From: UBA11524 sp045591175
GTDB taxonomy: Bacteria; Bacillota; Clostridia; Christensenellales; Aristaeellaceae
Assembly: GCA_045591175.1 (NCBI GenBank)
Contig: JAZNSI010000005.1
Location: 40,221-104,220, forward strand
Length of the DNA: 64,000 bases
Direction: 5' to 3'
Shown: positions 42,164 through 49,476 of the stretch, in pieces
Layout of the letters: the number at the start of each line of letters is the position of its first letter
How positions within the stretch are numbered: the first letter of the stretch is position 1
The notes under the pieces: model-generated
Told to the model about the DNA's origin: nothing
The model's database searches: none
Seen by the model: the letters and a program-made list of their open reading frames with translations, nothing else
Made by a program: the position numbers and the translations under genes

Positions 42164-43597
42164 ATGATCCGCCTGATTTCCATTTTGCTTGCGCTGATGC
42201 TGCTCAGCACGGTTCCGGCCCTCGCGGCGGAAACGCTGACCATTGACACAAGCATCACCCATCAAACGATCGAATCCTTCGGCACCAGCGGCGCCTGGTG
42301 GAGTCAGTATGTCGGCCTGTGGGACGACAAGTACCTGAACACCCAGGTAACCAACCGCCAGCGCATCGCGACGCTGCTGTATCACCCGGTGTATGGTATC
42401 GGCCTGACCGGCTACCGCTACAACCTGGGTGCCGGCAGCGCCGACAGCGGACTGGGAAATTACTGGGATCCCAACCGCCGCGCCCAGTCCTTCGAGGTTG
42501 CGCCCGGCGAGTACGACTGGTCCAAGGATGAGGGTGCCCAGTGGTTCCTCAATGAAGTCGTCCGGCTGGGCGCCGCCGAGGTCACTCTCTTCTTCAACAG
42601 CCCCCTGGAGCGGCTGACCATCTCCGGCACCGCCCAAGTCAAGAAGGGCGCCAACAAGAACATTGAGCCGGAAAACTATGCGGAATGGGCCATTTACGCC
42701 TGCGACGTGGCGGAATACTTCATCAGCCAGGGCGTGCCGGTCAAATTCCTCTCCCCCATCAACGAGCCCCAGTGGGCCTGGGATGACGGCCAGGAGGGCT
42801 GCCACTACGAGCCTCAGCAGATCGCCGGGGTGTACCTGGCCTTCCTGGAGGAAATGCAGAAGCGTCCTGCGCTGGCAGGCGTGGAGCTTTCCGGGCCCGA
42901 AAGCGGCGAATGGGGCGGCCAGACGCCGCAGTACGTCTCCGCGCTGCTGAACAACGCCACCCTGCGCGCCCACTTCAAGGCGGTGGATTGCCACTCCTAC
43001 TGGTCCAACACCCAGTCCAAGGTGAGCTTCCGCAACTACATGACCGTACACTACCCAGACGTGAAGATCCGCATGAGCGAGTGGTGCGAAATGGTCAACG
43101 GCACCGACCTGACCATGGACAGCGCCATCAATCAGTCCAAGGTCATCCAGGAAGATCTGACCGTGCTGAATGCGGTATCCTGGTGCACCTGGGTGGGCGT
43201 TTCCCCCGGCGGGTACCGGGACGGCCTCATCCACGCGACGGAAAACGGCGCGGGACAGAAGACCATCGTTCCGCTGAAACGCCTTTGGGCCTACGGCAAC
43301 TACACCCGCTACATCCGCCCCGGCTTCACCCGCGTGGAGACCACCGGCGCCAAGTCCGCCTATCCCATTGCCTTCACCGGCGAGCGCGACGGCAAGCAGC
43401 AGATGGTCATCGTGCTGGTGAATGACCAGTTCTCCTCCCAGTTCGTGAATCTGGCAGGCGATTTCTCCGCCTACGCCAAAATGGAGATCCACGAGACCTC
43501 CACCGCCCGCGACCTTGCCCGCACCTACTCCGGCGCAGTCAAGACGGAAGTAACCCTGCCCATGCAGAGCGTCATCACCATCGTGCTGTCTGAATGA
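42164..43597 (+). CDS. Secreted glycoside hydrolase family 30
   Basis: A 477-residue exported enzyme with a signal peptide (1-21, ending VPALA/AET) and a GH30 (beta/alpha)8 barrel with side beta-domain. Acid/base Glu201 is in SPINEPQWAW and nucleophile Glu306 in RMSEWCEM; FGTSGAWWSQYVG and YRYNLGAGS are further GH30 landmarks. GH30 members include glucuronoxylanases, beta-glucosidases, beta-1,6-glucanases and galactanases; which this is cannot be told. AAGGAGG precedes the ATG at 42164. It ends the 28-43.6 kb cluster and probably generates oligosaccharides for its transporters. Confidence 0.92.
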   Translation: MIRLISILLALMLLSTVPALAAETLTIDTSITHQTIESFGTSGAWWSQYVGLWDDKYLNTQVTNRQRIATLLYHPVYGIGLTGYRYNLGAGSADSGLGNYWDPNRRAQSFEVAPGEYDWSKDEGAQWFLNEVVRLGAAEVTLFFNSPLERLTISGTAQVKKGANKNIEPENYAEWAIYACDVAEYFISQGVPVKFLSPINEPQWAWDDGQEGCHYEPQQIAGVYLAFLEEMQKRPALAGVELSGPESGEWGGQTPQYVSALLNNATLRAHFKAVDCHSYWSNTQSKVSFRNYMTVHYPDVKIRMSEWCEMVNGTDLTMDSAINQSKVIQEDLTVLNAVSWCTWVGVSPGGYRDGLIHATENGAGQKTIVPLKRLWAYGNYTRYIRPGFTRVETTGAKSAYPIAFTGERDGKQQMVIVLVNDQFSSQFVNLAGDFSAYAKMEIHETSTARDLARTYSGAVKTEVTLPMQSVITIVLSE

Positions 43598-43605
43598 ACC
43601 GCCAG

Positions 43606-43639
43606 GAGCCTTCCCCCTCAGGAGGGCTCTTTTCTTTTG
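43606..43639 (+). terminator. GH30 terminator
   Basis: GAGCCTTCC/GGAGGGCTC 9-bp stem (one G-T pair) followed by TTTTCTTTT. It closes the large cluster. Confidence 0.82.
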
Positions 43640-43659
43640 TAAATTACCGCCGTTTTGGG

Positions 43660-43688
43660 TTGACTGTACACCGTTCCTCGTGTATCAT
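43660..43688 (+). promoter_or_regulatory. Promoter of the second GH43 gene
   Basis: -35 TTGACT (43660-43665) and -10 TATCAT (43683-43688), 17 bases apart. Confidence 0.72.
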
Positions 43689-43725
43689 TAACTTATCAAA
43701 CAACGAGAAAACGGAGGCCTTGCAC

Positions 43726-44733
43726 ATGGAGTATCCTTTCCACGTACACGACGTCCAAATTTCCGATCCCTATGTGCTTGCTGATCCCGTGAGCGGCAAG
43801 TACTACCTTTACGCGGCCTTTTTCAGCCCAGATCGTTTCCCGGGGCAGAAGCGCCGCGGGGCTTTCCATGCCCTCGTGTCGGAGGATCTGGTCAACTGGT
43901 CCGAGCCCATCCAGGTTTTTGACGCGCAGAACACCGGCTTCTGGGCCGACCTGGATTACTGGGCCCCGGAATGCCACATCTGGCAGGGGAAGTACTACAT
44001 CATCTCCTCCTTCCGTGCAGAGGGCACATTCCGCAGATGTCAGTGTCTGGTGGCGGACAACCCACTGGGTCCCTTCAAGCCCGTGCAGCAGGAGCCCGTC
44101 ACCCCCAAGGGCTGGCAATGCCTGGACGGCACACTCTATGTAGACAAAAAGGGCAAGCCTTGGATGGTCTTCTGCCACGAGTGGCTGCAGGTCTACGATG
44201 GCCAGATCTGCGCCATCCCCATGTCGGATGACCTGGGCAGCGCCATCGGCGATCCCATCGTGCTCTTCCGCGCGTCGGACGCACCCTGGGGCGCACGTCT
44301 CGCTGGGCAGGATGCCCACAACGGCTTCGTCACCGACGGGCCCTTCCTCCACCGTCTGCCGGACGGTAAGCTCATCATGCTCTGGTCAAACTTCTGCAAG
44401 GAGGGCTACGCGACGGGTTACGCCGTGAGCCGCTCTGGCGAGATCTACGGCCCATGGATCCAGCAGGAGGATCCCCTCTACGCGCTGGACGGCGCTCATT
44501 CGATGCTCTTCCGCACCTTTTCTGGCCAGCTGATGATGGCCCTGCACTGCCCCAACATCCACCCGAGGAAGCGCATGCTGCTCTTCGAGATGGACGAAAG
44601 CCGCGGAAAGCTTTGCATCATCAACGAATGCACCGGCAATTGGTTTGGCGGCATCGGCGGGAACACCAACTTCCGCGGCTACCGCGAGGCCCTCAGGGAG
44701 GAGCCAGTTTTCTCCAAACCCACGAAACTCTAA
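43726..44733 (+). CDS. Glycoside hydrolase family 43-like protein (second copy)
   Basis: A 335-residue cytoplasmic beta-propeller enzyme related to the one at 24591-25454: DVQISDPYVLADP with the base Asp, DYWAPECHIW, CLDGTLYVDKKGKPWMVFCHEW and VTDGPFLHR with Asp at the usual Glu position. It is longer, mainly because of an insert around SPDRFPGQKRRGAF and a C-terminal tail (about 300-335; NWFGGIGGNTNFRGY). No signal peptide. ACGGAGG precedes the ATG at 43726. It should trim imported hemicellulose oligosaccharides. Followed by three hairpins and the CapA gene. Confidence 0.87.
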   Translation: MEYPFHVHDVQISDPYVLADPVSGKYYLYAAFFSPDRFPGQKRRGAFHALVSEDLVNWSEPIQVFDAQNTGFWADLDYWAPECHIWQGKYYIISSFRAEGTFRRCQCLVADNPLGPFKPVQQEPVTPKGWQCLDGTLYVDKKGKPWMVFCHEWLQVYDGQICAIPMSDDLGSAIGDPIVLFRASDAPWGARLAGQDAHNGFVTDGPFLHRLPDGKLIMLWSNFCKEGYATGYAVSRSGEIYGPWIQQEDPLYALDGAHSMLFRTFSGQLMMALHCPNIHPRKRMLLFEMDESRGKLCIINECTGNWFGGIGGNTNFRGYREALREEPVFSKPTKL

Positions 44734-44734
44734 G

Positions 44735-44810
44735 GTCGGGCCTTAGCCCGACTATCGACAGCCAATGCTTGCATTGGCGGAGTGTAGCCAGCGCTCAGCC
44801 TCATGCTGAG
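44735..44810 (+). repeat. Three consecutive hairpins before the CapA-type gene
   Basis: GTCGGGC/GCCCGAC with CTTA loop (44735-44752), GCCAATG/CATTGGC with CTTG loop (44761-44778) and CTCAGC/GCTGAG (44794-44810). None has a T tract. They may form a folded leader or mRNA-stabilising array. Confidence 0.6.
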
Positions 44811-44843
44811 TGATGGCCGATCAATGAAAGGAATGTACACCCC

Positions 44844-45944
44844 ATGAAACGCATTTTCGCCCTGCTTCTGTGCCTGATGCTGCTGCCTGTTGCAGCCCTG
44901 GCGGAGGAAGCGGAATCCGACGTACAGATCATCACCATCACCTGCACCGGCGACACGACGCTAGGCAGCAGCAAGCGCGTGCAGACCAAGTTCGCCGATG
45001 CGTCCTATCAGGCGTACATCGAGAAGTACGGCTACGCGTACCCCTTTGAGGGCATCAAGCACCTGACGGAGAATGATGACATCACGCTGGTGAACCTCGA
45101 AGGCGTGCTGTACGAGCCCAAGGAGCTCTCTACCAGCCATCTGGTGTTCAACGGCCCGCAGGATTACGCCAAGATCCTCACCGAGGGCAGCGTCGAAATT
45201 GTCAACCTGGCCAACAACCACACCGACGACTACGGCAAGCCCGGCTATCAGTCCACCGTGGAAGCGCTGCAGGCGGAGGGCATCGCCTACTCCGGCGATA
45301 CCGACTTCGGCCGCGATCTGTTCTGGTTCGACTTTGACAACGACGTACGCATCGGCTTCATCGGCCTGCTGCCCAGCTACCGCGGAAAGAATCCCGCCAA
45401 GGTGGAGCAGGACTTCAAGAAGCTCAAGGATGCGGGCTGCGATGTGATCATCGCCTCCATTCACGCCGGCGTGGAAGGCCAGGCCACCCACTCCCAGATG
45501 ACCGACACCTACCGCAAGCTGGCGATGTCCCTGGGCGCGCACATCGTGGTCGGCACCCATCCCCATGTGCCCCAGGGCCTGTGGGTGGAAAAGGGCGTGA
45601 CCACGCTGCACTCGCTGGGCAACTTCTCCTTCGGCGGCAACACCGGCGTGAATGAGGCCCTCTACTCCCCCGAAAGCATCATCGCCCAGATCGACCTGCA
45701 CTTCAAGGACGGCGTGTACATCGGTCATCAGGTGACGATCTGGCCCATCATGACCACCGGCGCCCAGGAAGGCTCAGGCATGGACGGCAAAGGCTATGCC
45801 AATGACTACCGCCCCATCCTGGTGGAAGGCGAGGCCGCCCAGGCCATCATGAAGAAGGTACAGAAGGATACCACCTTCACCCTGAACCCCTATGTGGACG
45901 GCAAGGGCGCAGTGCAGGATTTCGTGCCGTGGCCCGGCAACTGA
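44844..45944 (+). CDS. Secreted CapA-family protein (calcineurin-like)
   Basis: A 366-residue exported protein. Signal peptide about 1-20, ending AALA/EEA, then a metallophosphatase-like CapA domain with TCTGDTTLG, VNLEGVL, VNLANNHTDDYG, IHAGVEG and VVGTHPHVPQG. CapA proteins take part in poly-gamma-glutamate capsule work or, in many gut Clostridia, in undefined cell-surface roles. There is no capB/capC nearby, so capsule synthesis is unlikely to be encoded here. AAAGGAA precedes the ATG at 44844. It lies between GH43 and GH2 and is 23 bases before the latter. Confidence 0.87.
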   Translation: MKRIFALLLCLMLLPVAALAEEAESDVQIITITCTGDTTLGSSKRVQTKFADASYQAYIEKYGYAYPFEGIKHLTENDDITLVNLEGVLYEPKELSTSHLVFNGPQDYAKILTEGSVEIVNLANNHTDDYGKPGYQSTVEALQAEGIAYSGDTDFGRDLFWFDFDNDVRIGFIGLLPSYRGKNPAKVEQDFKKLKDAGCDVIIASIHAGVEGQATHSQMTDTYRKLAMSLGAHIVVGTHPHVPQGLWVEKGVTTLHSLGNFSFGGNTGVNEALYSPESIIAQIDLHFKDGVYIGHQVTIWPIMTTGAQEGSGMDGKGYANDYRPILVEGEAAQAIMKKVQKDTTFTLNPYVDGKGAVQDFVPWPGN

Positions 45945-45967
45945 CAACAAGCATATGAGGTGCTGTT

Positions 45968-48292
45968 ATGGGTAAAAAGATAAACCTCAATCTGGACTGG
46001 CGCTTCCATCTGGGAGATATGAACCTGGGCGCACCGGTGAATTCCCCCGACTTCATGGGTATGAACGACGCCGCCTGGCGCGTCGTGACCCTTCCCCACG
46101 ACTGGTCGGTCGAGCATCCCTTTGACCCCTCCCACGCCTCCGGCACCGGCTATCTGCCCGGCGGCACGGCGTGGTACCGCAAGCACTTCGAGCTGCCTTC
46201 GGATGTGCAGGGCAAGCGGGTGCGTATCACCTTCGGCGGCGTGTACAAGCACGCACGGGTGTACTTCAACTCCAACCACGTAGGCAACTACGCCTTTGGC
46301 TACGGCACGTTCACCTTTGACGTGAGCGAGTTCGTCCGCCCGGGCGAAAACGTCATTGCCGTCCGCGTGGAGCACGAGCAAGTGGCGGATTCCCGCTGGT
46401 TCACCGGCTCCGGCATCTACCGCGACGTGACCTGCGAGATCAGCGACATGCGCTGCTTCGCGGACAACGGCGTCTTCGTCACCACCAAGGACGTGGTGGA
46501 CGGCAAAGCCATCGTGAACGTTGCCTACGAAACCCTTGGCGGCTGCGGTGCTGAATTCGACGTGGTGGATACCGCAGGCAACGTGGTGGCCTCCGGCAAG
46601 GCCGACGGCTCCTGCGGCGAGTGCGACATCATGGTGGAGAATCCTGCGCTGTGGAGCTGCGACGAGCCAAACCTGTACACCCTGCGCGCGAAGGTCATCG
46701 CGGACGGCGCAGTCACTGACGAAACCTGCGTGCGCTTCGGCATCCGCACCATCCGCTTTGACGCGGACACCGGCTTCTACCTCAACGGCGTGAACATGAA
46801 GCTCAAGGGATTCTGCGTCCACCACGACGCGGGCTGCCTGGGTGCGGCGGTGCCCAAGGCCGTGTGGGCGCGCCGCCTGCGCAAGCTCAAGGCCGCGGGC
46901 GCGAATGCGCTGCGCACGTCCCACAATCCGCCGGACACCCACCTGCTGGATCTCTGCGACGAGATGGGCATCCTGGTGCAGGACGAGGCCTTCGACGAGT
47001 GGGAGGGCGCGAAGAACAAGTGGTGGCAGGGTCACAACGTGTACCCGCCCAAGCGCTACGGCTACGCCGAGGACTTCCCCCAGTGGCACAAAATTGACCT
47101 GGAGGGCATGGTCAAGCGCGACCGCAACCACCCCAGCATCATCATGTGGTCCATCGGCAACGAGATCGACTACCCCAACGACCCCTACGTCACCCCGCTG
47201 TTCAACGAGGTGCTGGGCAACAACGACGCCAACAAGCCCAAGGCCGAGCGCATGTACGATGACCGCAAGCCCGACGCGGGCCGCCTCGCGGTGCTCGCCA
47301 AGCGCCTGGTGGACATCGTCCACGCCATTGATACCACCCGCCCCGTGACCAGCGCGCTGTCCTTCCCCGAGCTGTCCACCCGCACCGGCTACGCGGACGT
47401 CCTGGATGCCTCCGGCTACAACTACAAGGAGCAGTTCTACCAGGAGGATCATGAGCGCTTCCCGGGCCGCGTCATCTACGGCAGCGAGAACGGCCACGGC
47501 GGTAAGGCCTGGCGCGCCGTCAAGGACAACGACTACATCTGCGGGCAGTTCCTGTGGACGGGCGTGGACTTCCTCGGCGAATGCCACGGCTGGCCGGTGC
47601 GCATCAGCCAGGCGGGTCTGCTGGACCTGGCCGGCAACGAGAAGCCCCTGTACTACATGCGCAAGGCTTTCTGGACCGACGAGCCCTTCGTGAAGATCTC
47701 CACCCAGTCCAACAAAGGCGAAAAGTGGCATGGGGTTTGGGGCGAGCGCTTCGTGTGGGACGGCAACGAGGGCGACCCGATGTACGTCTCCGTCGCCACC
47801 AACCAGCCCGAGGCGGAGCTGTTCCTCAACGGCGTATCCCTGGGCAAGAAGGAAGTCTCCCTGGACACCGAGTGCCGCGCCACCTGGGAAGTCCCCTATG
47901 CTGCGGGCGAGCTGAAGGCCGTCGTGAGCGGCGCGGAGGACACCCTCTGCACCACCGGCAAGGCCGCGGAGATCGTGCTGACCGCCGACAAGGCTGCCTT
48001 CAAGGCGGACGGCCTGGACGTGATCCAGGTAGAGGTCGAGCTGCGTGACGCTGACGGCAACCGCACCGCACAGGATGAGGTCATCAAGTACCAAATCCTC
48101 GGCGACGCGGTGATCCTGGGCATCGAGAACGGCATCCCCGACGATCTTACCCCCTATGCGGAGAAGTACCGCTCCACCAAGCAGGGCCGCGCCATCGTGT
48201 ACCTGCGGGCGGGTACTCTGCCTGGCGATGTGACGCTGCATGCCTACACCATGAGCGGCCTCAATGCCAGCATCACCCTTTGTCAGGCATAA
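45968..48292 (+). CDS. Glycoside hydrolase family 2 (beta-galactosidase-type)
   Basis: Cytoplasmic 774-residue enzyme that should remove a terminal beta-linked sugar, probably galactose. Layout: sugar-binding domain (1-170; NLDWRFHLGD, WYRKHF, SRWFTGSGIYRDV), Ig-like domain (175-265), TIM barrel (270-560) and C-terminal Ig-like domains (565-774). Acid/base Glu399 is in MWSIGNEIDYP and the nucleophile Glu507 in YGSENGHGG; RTSHNPPDTHLLDLCDEMG is a GH2 signature. Beta-glucuronidase or mannosidase activity is less likely. TGAGGTGC precedes the ATG. Followed by a terminator. Confidence 0.93.
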   Translation: MGKKINLNLDWRFHLGDMNLGAPVNSPDFMGMNDAAWRVVTLPHDWSVEHPFDPSHASGTGYLPGGTAWYRKHFELPSDVQGKRVRITFGGVYKHARVYFNSNHVGNYAFGYGTFTFDVSEFVRPGENVIAVRVEHEQVADSRWFTGSGIYRDVTCEISDMRCFADNGVFVTTKDVVDGKAIVNVAYETLGGCGAEFDVVDTAGNVVASGKADGSCGECDIMVENPALWSCDEPNLYTLRAKVIADGAVTDETCVRFGIRTIRFDADTGFYLNGVNMKLKGFCVHHDAGCLGAAVPKAVWARRLRKLKAAGANALRTSHNPPDTHLLDLCDEMGILVQDEAFDEWEGAKNKWWQGHNVYPPKRYGYAEDFPQWHKIDLEGMVKRDRNHPSIIMWSIGNEIDYPNDPYVTPLFNEVLGNNDANKPKAERMYDDRKPDAGRLAVLAKRLVDIVHAIDTTRPVTSALSFPELSTRTGYADVLDASGYNYKEQFYQEDHERFPGRVIYGSENGHGGKAWRAVKDNDYICGQFLWTGVDFLGECHGWPVRISQAGLLDLAGNEKPLYYMRKAFWTDEPFVKISTQSNKGEKWHGVWGERFVWDGNEGDPMYVSVATNQPEAELFLNGVSLGKKEVSLDTECRATWEVPYAAGELKAVVSGAEDTLCTTGKAAEIVLTADKAAFKADGLDVIQVEVELRDADGNRTAQDEVIKYQILGDAVILGIENGIPDDLTPYAEKYRSTKQGRAIVYLRAGTLPGDVTLHAYTMSGLNASITLCQA

Positions 48293-48297
48293 ATATG

Positions 48298-48325
48298 ACC
48301 GGTTCCCGCATGGGGGCCGGTTTTT
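48298..48325 (+). terminator. GH2 terminator
   Basis: ACCGGTTCCC/GGGGGCCGGT stem followed by TTTTT. Confidence 0.82.
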
Positions 48326-48370
48326 CGCGCAGTTTTTACATTTCCCGCACCCCCGCGGCAGCATTTGGCA

Positions 48371-48400
48371 TTGCGCATCCCCCGCGCTTTATGATATAAT
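48371..48400 (+). promoter_or_regulatory. Promoter of the phosphodiester glycosidase gene
   Basis: -35 TTGCGC (48371-48376) and -10 TATAAT (48395-48400), 18 bases apart. Confidence 0.68.
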
Positions 48401-48444
48401 AAATGGGTTATGAGCCGAATCCCCGATACGAAAGGATCGATCCC

Positions 48445-49419
48445 ATGCTGAAGCGCATTTTCTGCCTGCTGGCAGTTTTGATGATGCTGCTCCCCGCTGC
48501 GCTGGCGGAGGACGCAGCCAATCCCACCATGGAGGCCGGCGCATTCCCCGTGCTGAACGAGGAGGGCTTCCTCGACGTGGGCGAGTTCGTCTACGAAAAC
48601 CCGGAAGCCGGCGTGTGGCGCTATGTGGATGATAGCCTGAAGGTGGAGATCTACCGCCGCCACGGCAAGAATGAGAAGGGCAGCAACCTGACCTGGTACG
48701 AGGCCGAGGTGTGGAGCCGCAACGGCGAAACCTGGCAGCTCTTCACCAACAACCCCGGCAAGCACATGAGCGGCAATGCCTGGCCCTGGATCATCGCGCA
48801 GAAGAACCAGACCGTCCTGGCCATCAACACCGACTTTGCCCAGCACCGCTACCCCAAGAAGGACAAGTCCGTGGGCATCGTGATCCGCAACGGCAAGGTG
48901 TTCTCCGACAAGACCAAGAACACCACCCATAAGGCCTGGCCTCCGCTGGATGTGCTGGCCCTCTACCCCGACGGCCGCATGGAGATCTACGAATCCGCCG
49001 AAAAGACGGCAGATGAGTACCTCGAGATGGGCGTGACCTCCACGCTGTGCTTCGGCCCGTGGCTGATCCGCGACGGCCAGCTCAACACCGAGGAATTCGC
49101 CACCATGAACCTGGGCAATAACCCCCGCACCGCCATCGGCATGGTGGAGCCCGGCCATTATTTCGCCATGATGCTGGAGGGCCGCGACAAGACCCGCAGC
49201 GTCGGCGCGTTTCTGGACTTCCTGGCCGAGCGCATGTACGAGAAGGGCTGCACCCTCGCCTTCAACCTGGACGGCGGCGAAACCTCCTGCATGCTGTTCA
49301 TGGGCAAGCAGATCAACGAAGTCGGCGGAACGAACAACGCCGGCGGCAGCGCCCGCCGCACCACGGAGATCCTGGGCATCGGCGTGAGCGAGCTCGTGCC
49401 GGACTACGAAGGAAAATAA
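48445..49419 (+). CDS. Secreted phosphodiester glycosidase (NAGPA-domain)
   Basis: A 324-residue exported protein with a signal peptide (1-20, ending PAALA/EDA). The NAGPA (phosphodiester alpha-GlcNAcase) domain fills about 100-320: INTDFAQHRYPKK, GIVIRNGKVFSD, PRTAIGMVEPGHYFAMMLEGR and the hallmark AFNLDGGETSCMLFMG near the C-terminus. Such proteins are predicted to cleave sugar-phosphodiester links at the cell surface, for example in teichoic acids or glycans. I chose the ATG at 48445 (MLKRIF), after AAAGGA. Single gene with its own promoter and terminator. Confidence 0.88.
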   Translation: MLKRIFCLLAVLMMLLPAALAEDAANPTMEAGAFPVLNEEGFLDVGEFVYENPEAGVWRYVDDSLKVEIYRRHGKNEKGSNLTWYEAEVWSRNGETWQLFTNNPGKHMSGNAWPWIIAQKNQTVLAINTDFAQHRYPKKDKSVGIVIRNGKVFSDKTKNTTHKAWPPLDVLALYPDGRMEIYESAEKTADEYLEMGVTSTLCFGPWLIRDGQLNTEEFATMNLGNNPRTAIGMVEPGHYFAMMLEGRDKTRSVGAFLDFLAERMYEKGCTLAFNLDGGETSCMLFMGKQINEVGGTNNAGGSARRTTEILGIGVSELVPDYEGK

Positions 49420-49423
49420 AATT

Positions 49424-49462
49424 ACAGCCAGCCTTCCATGCACGGAGGGCTGGCTGTTTGTT
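49424..49462 (+). terminator. Terminator between convergent genes
   Basis: ACAGCCAGCCTTCC/GGAGGGCTGGCTGT stem with TTGTTTG after it on the plus strand; it may also stop the minus-strand gene ending at 49477. Confidence 0.78.
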
Positions 49463-49476
49463 TGCCGTTTGGAGGA

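Noticed and set aside
44735..44810. Three hairpins considered as terminators of the GH43 gene
   Set aside because: None is followed by a run of T, so they are listed as a repeat/leader structure.
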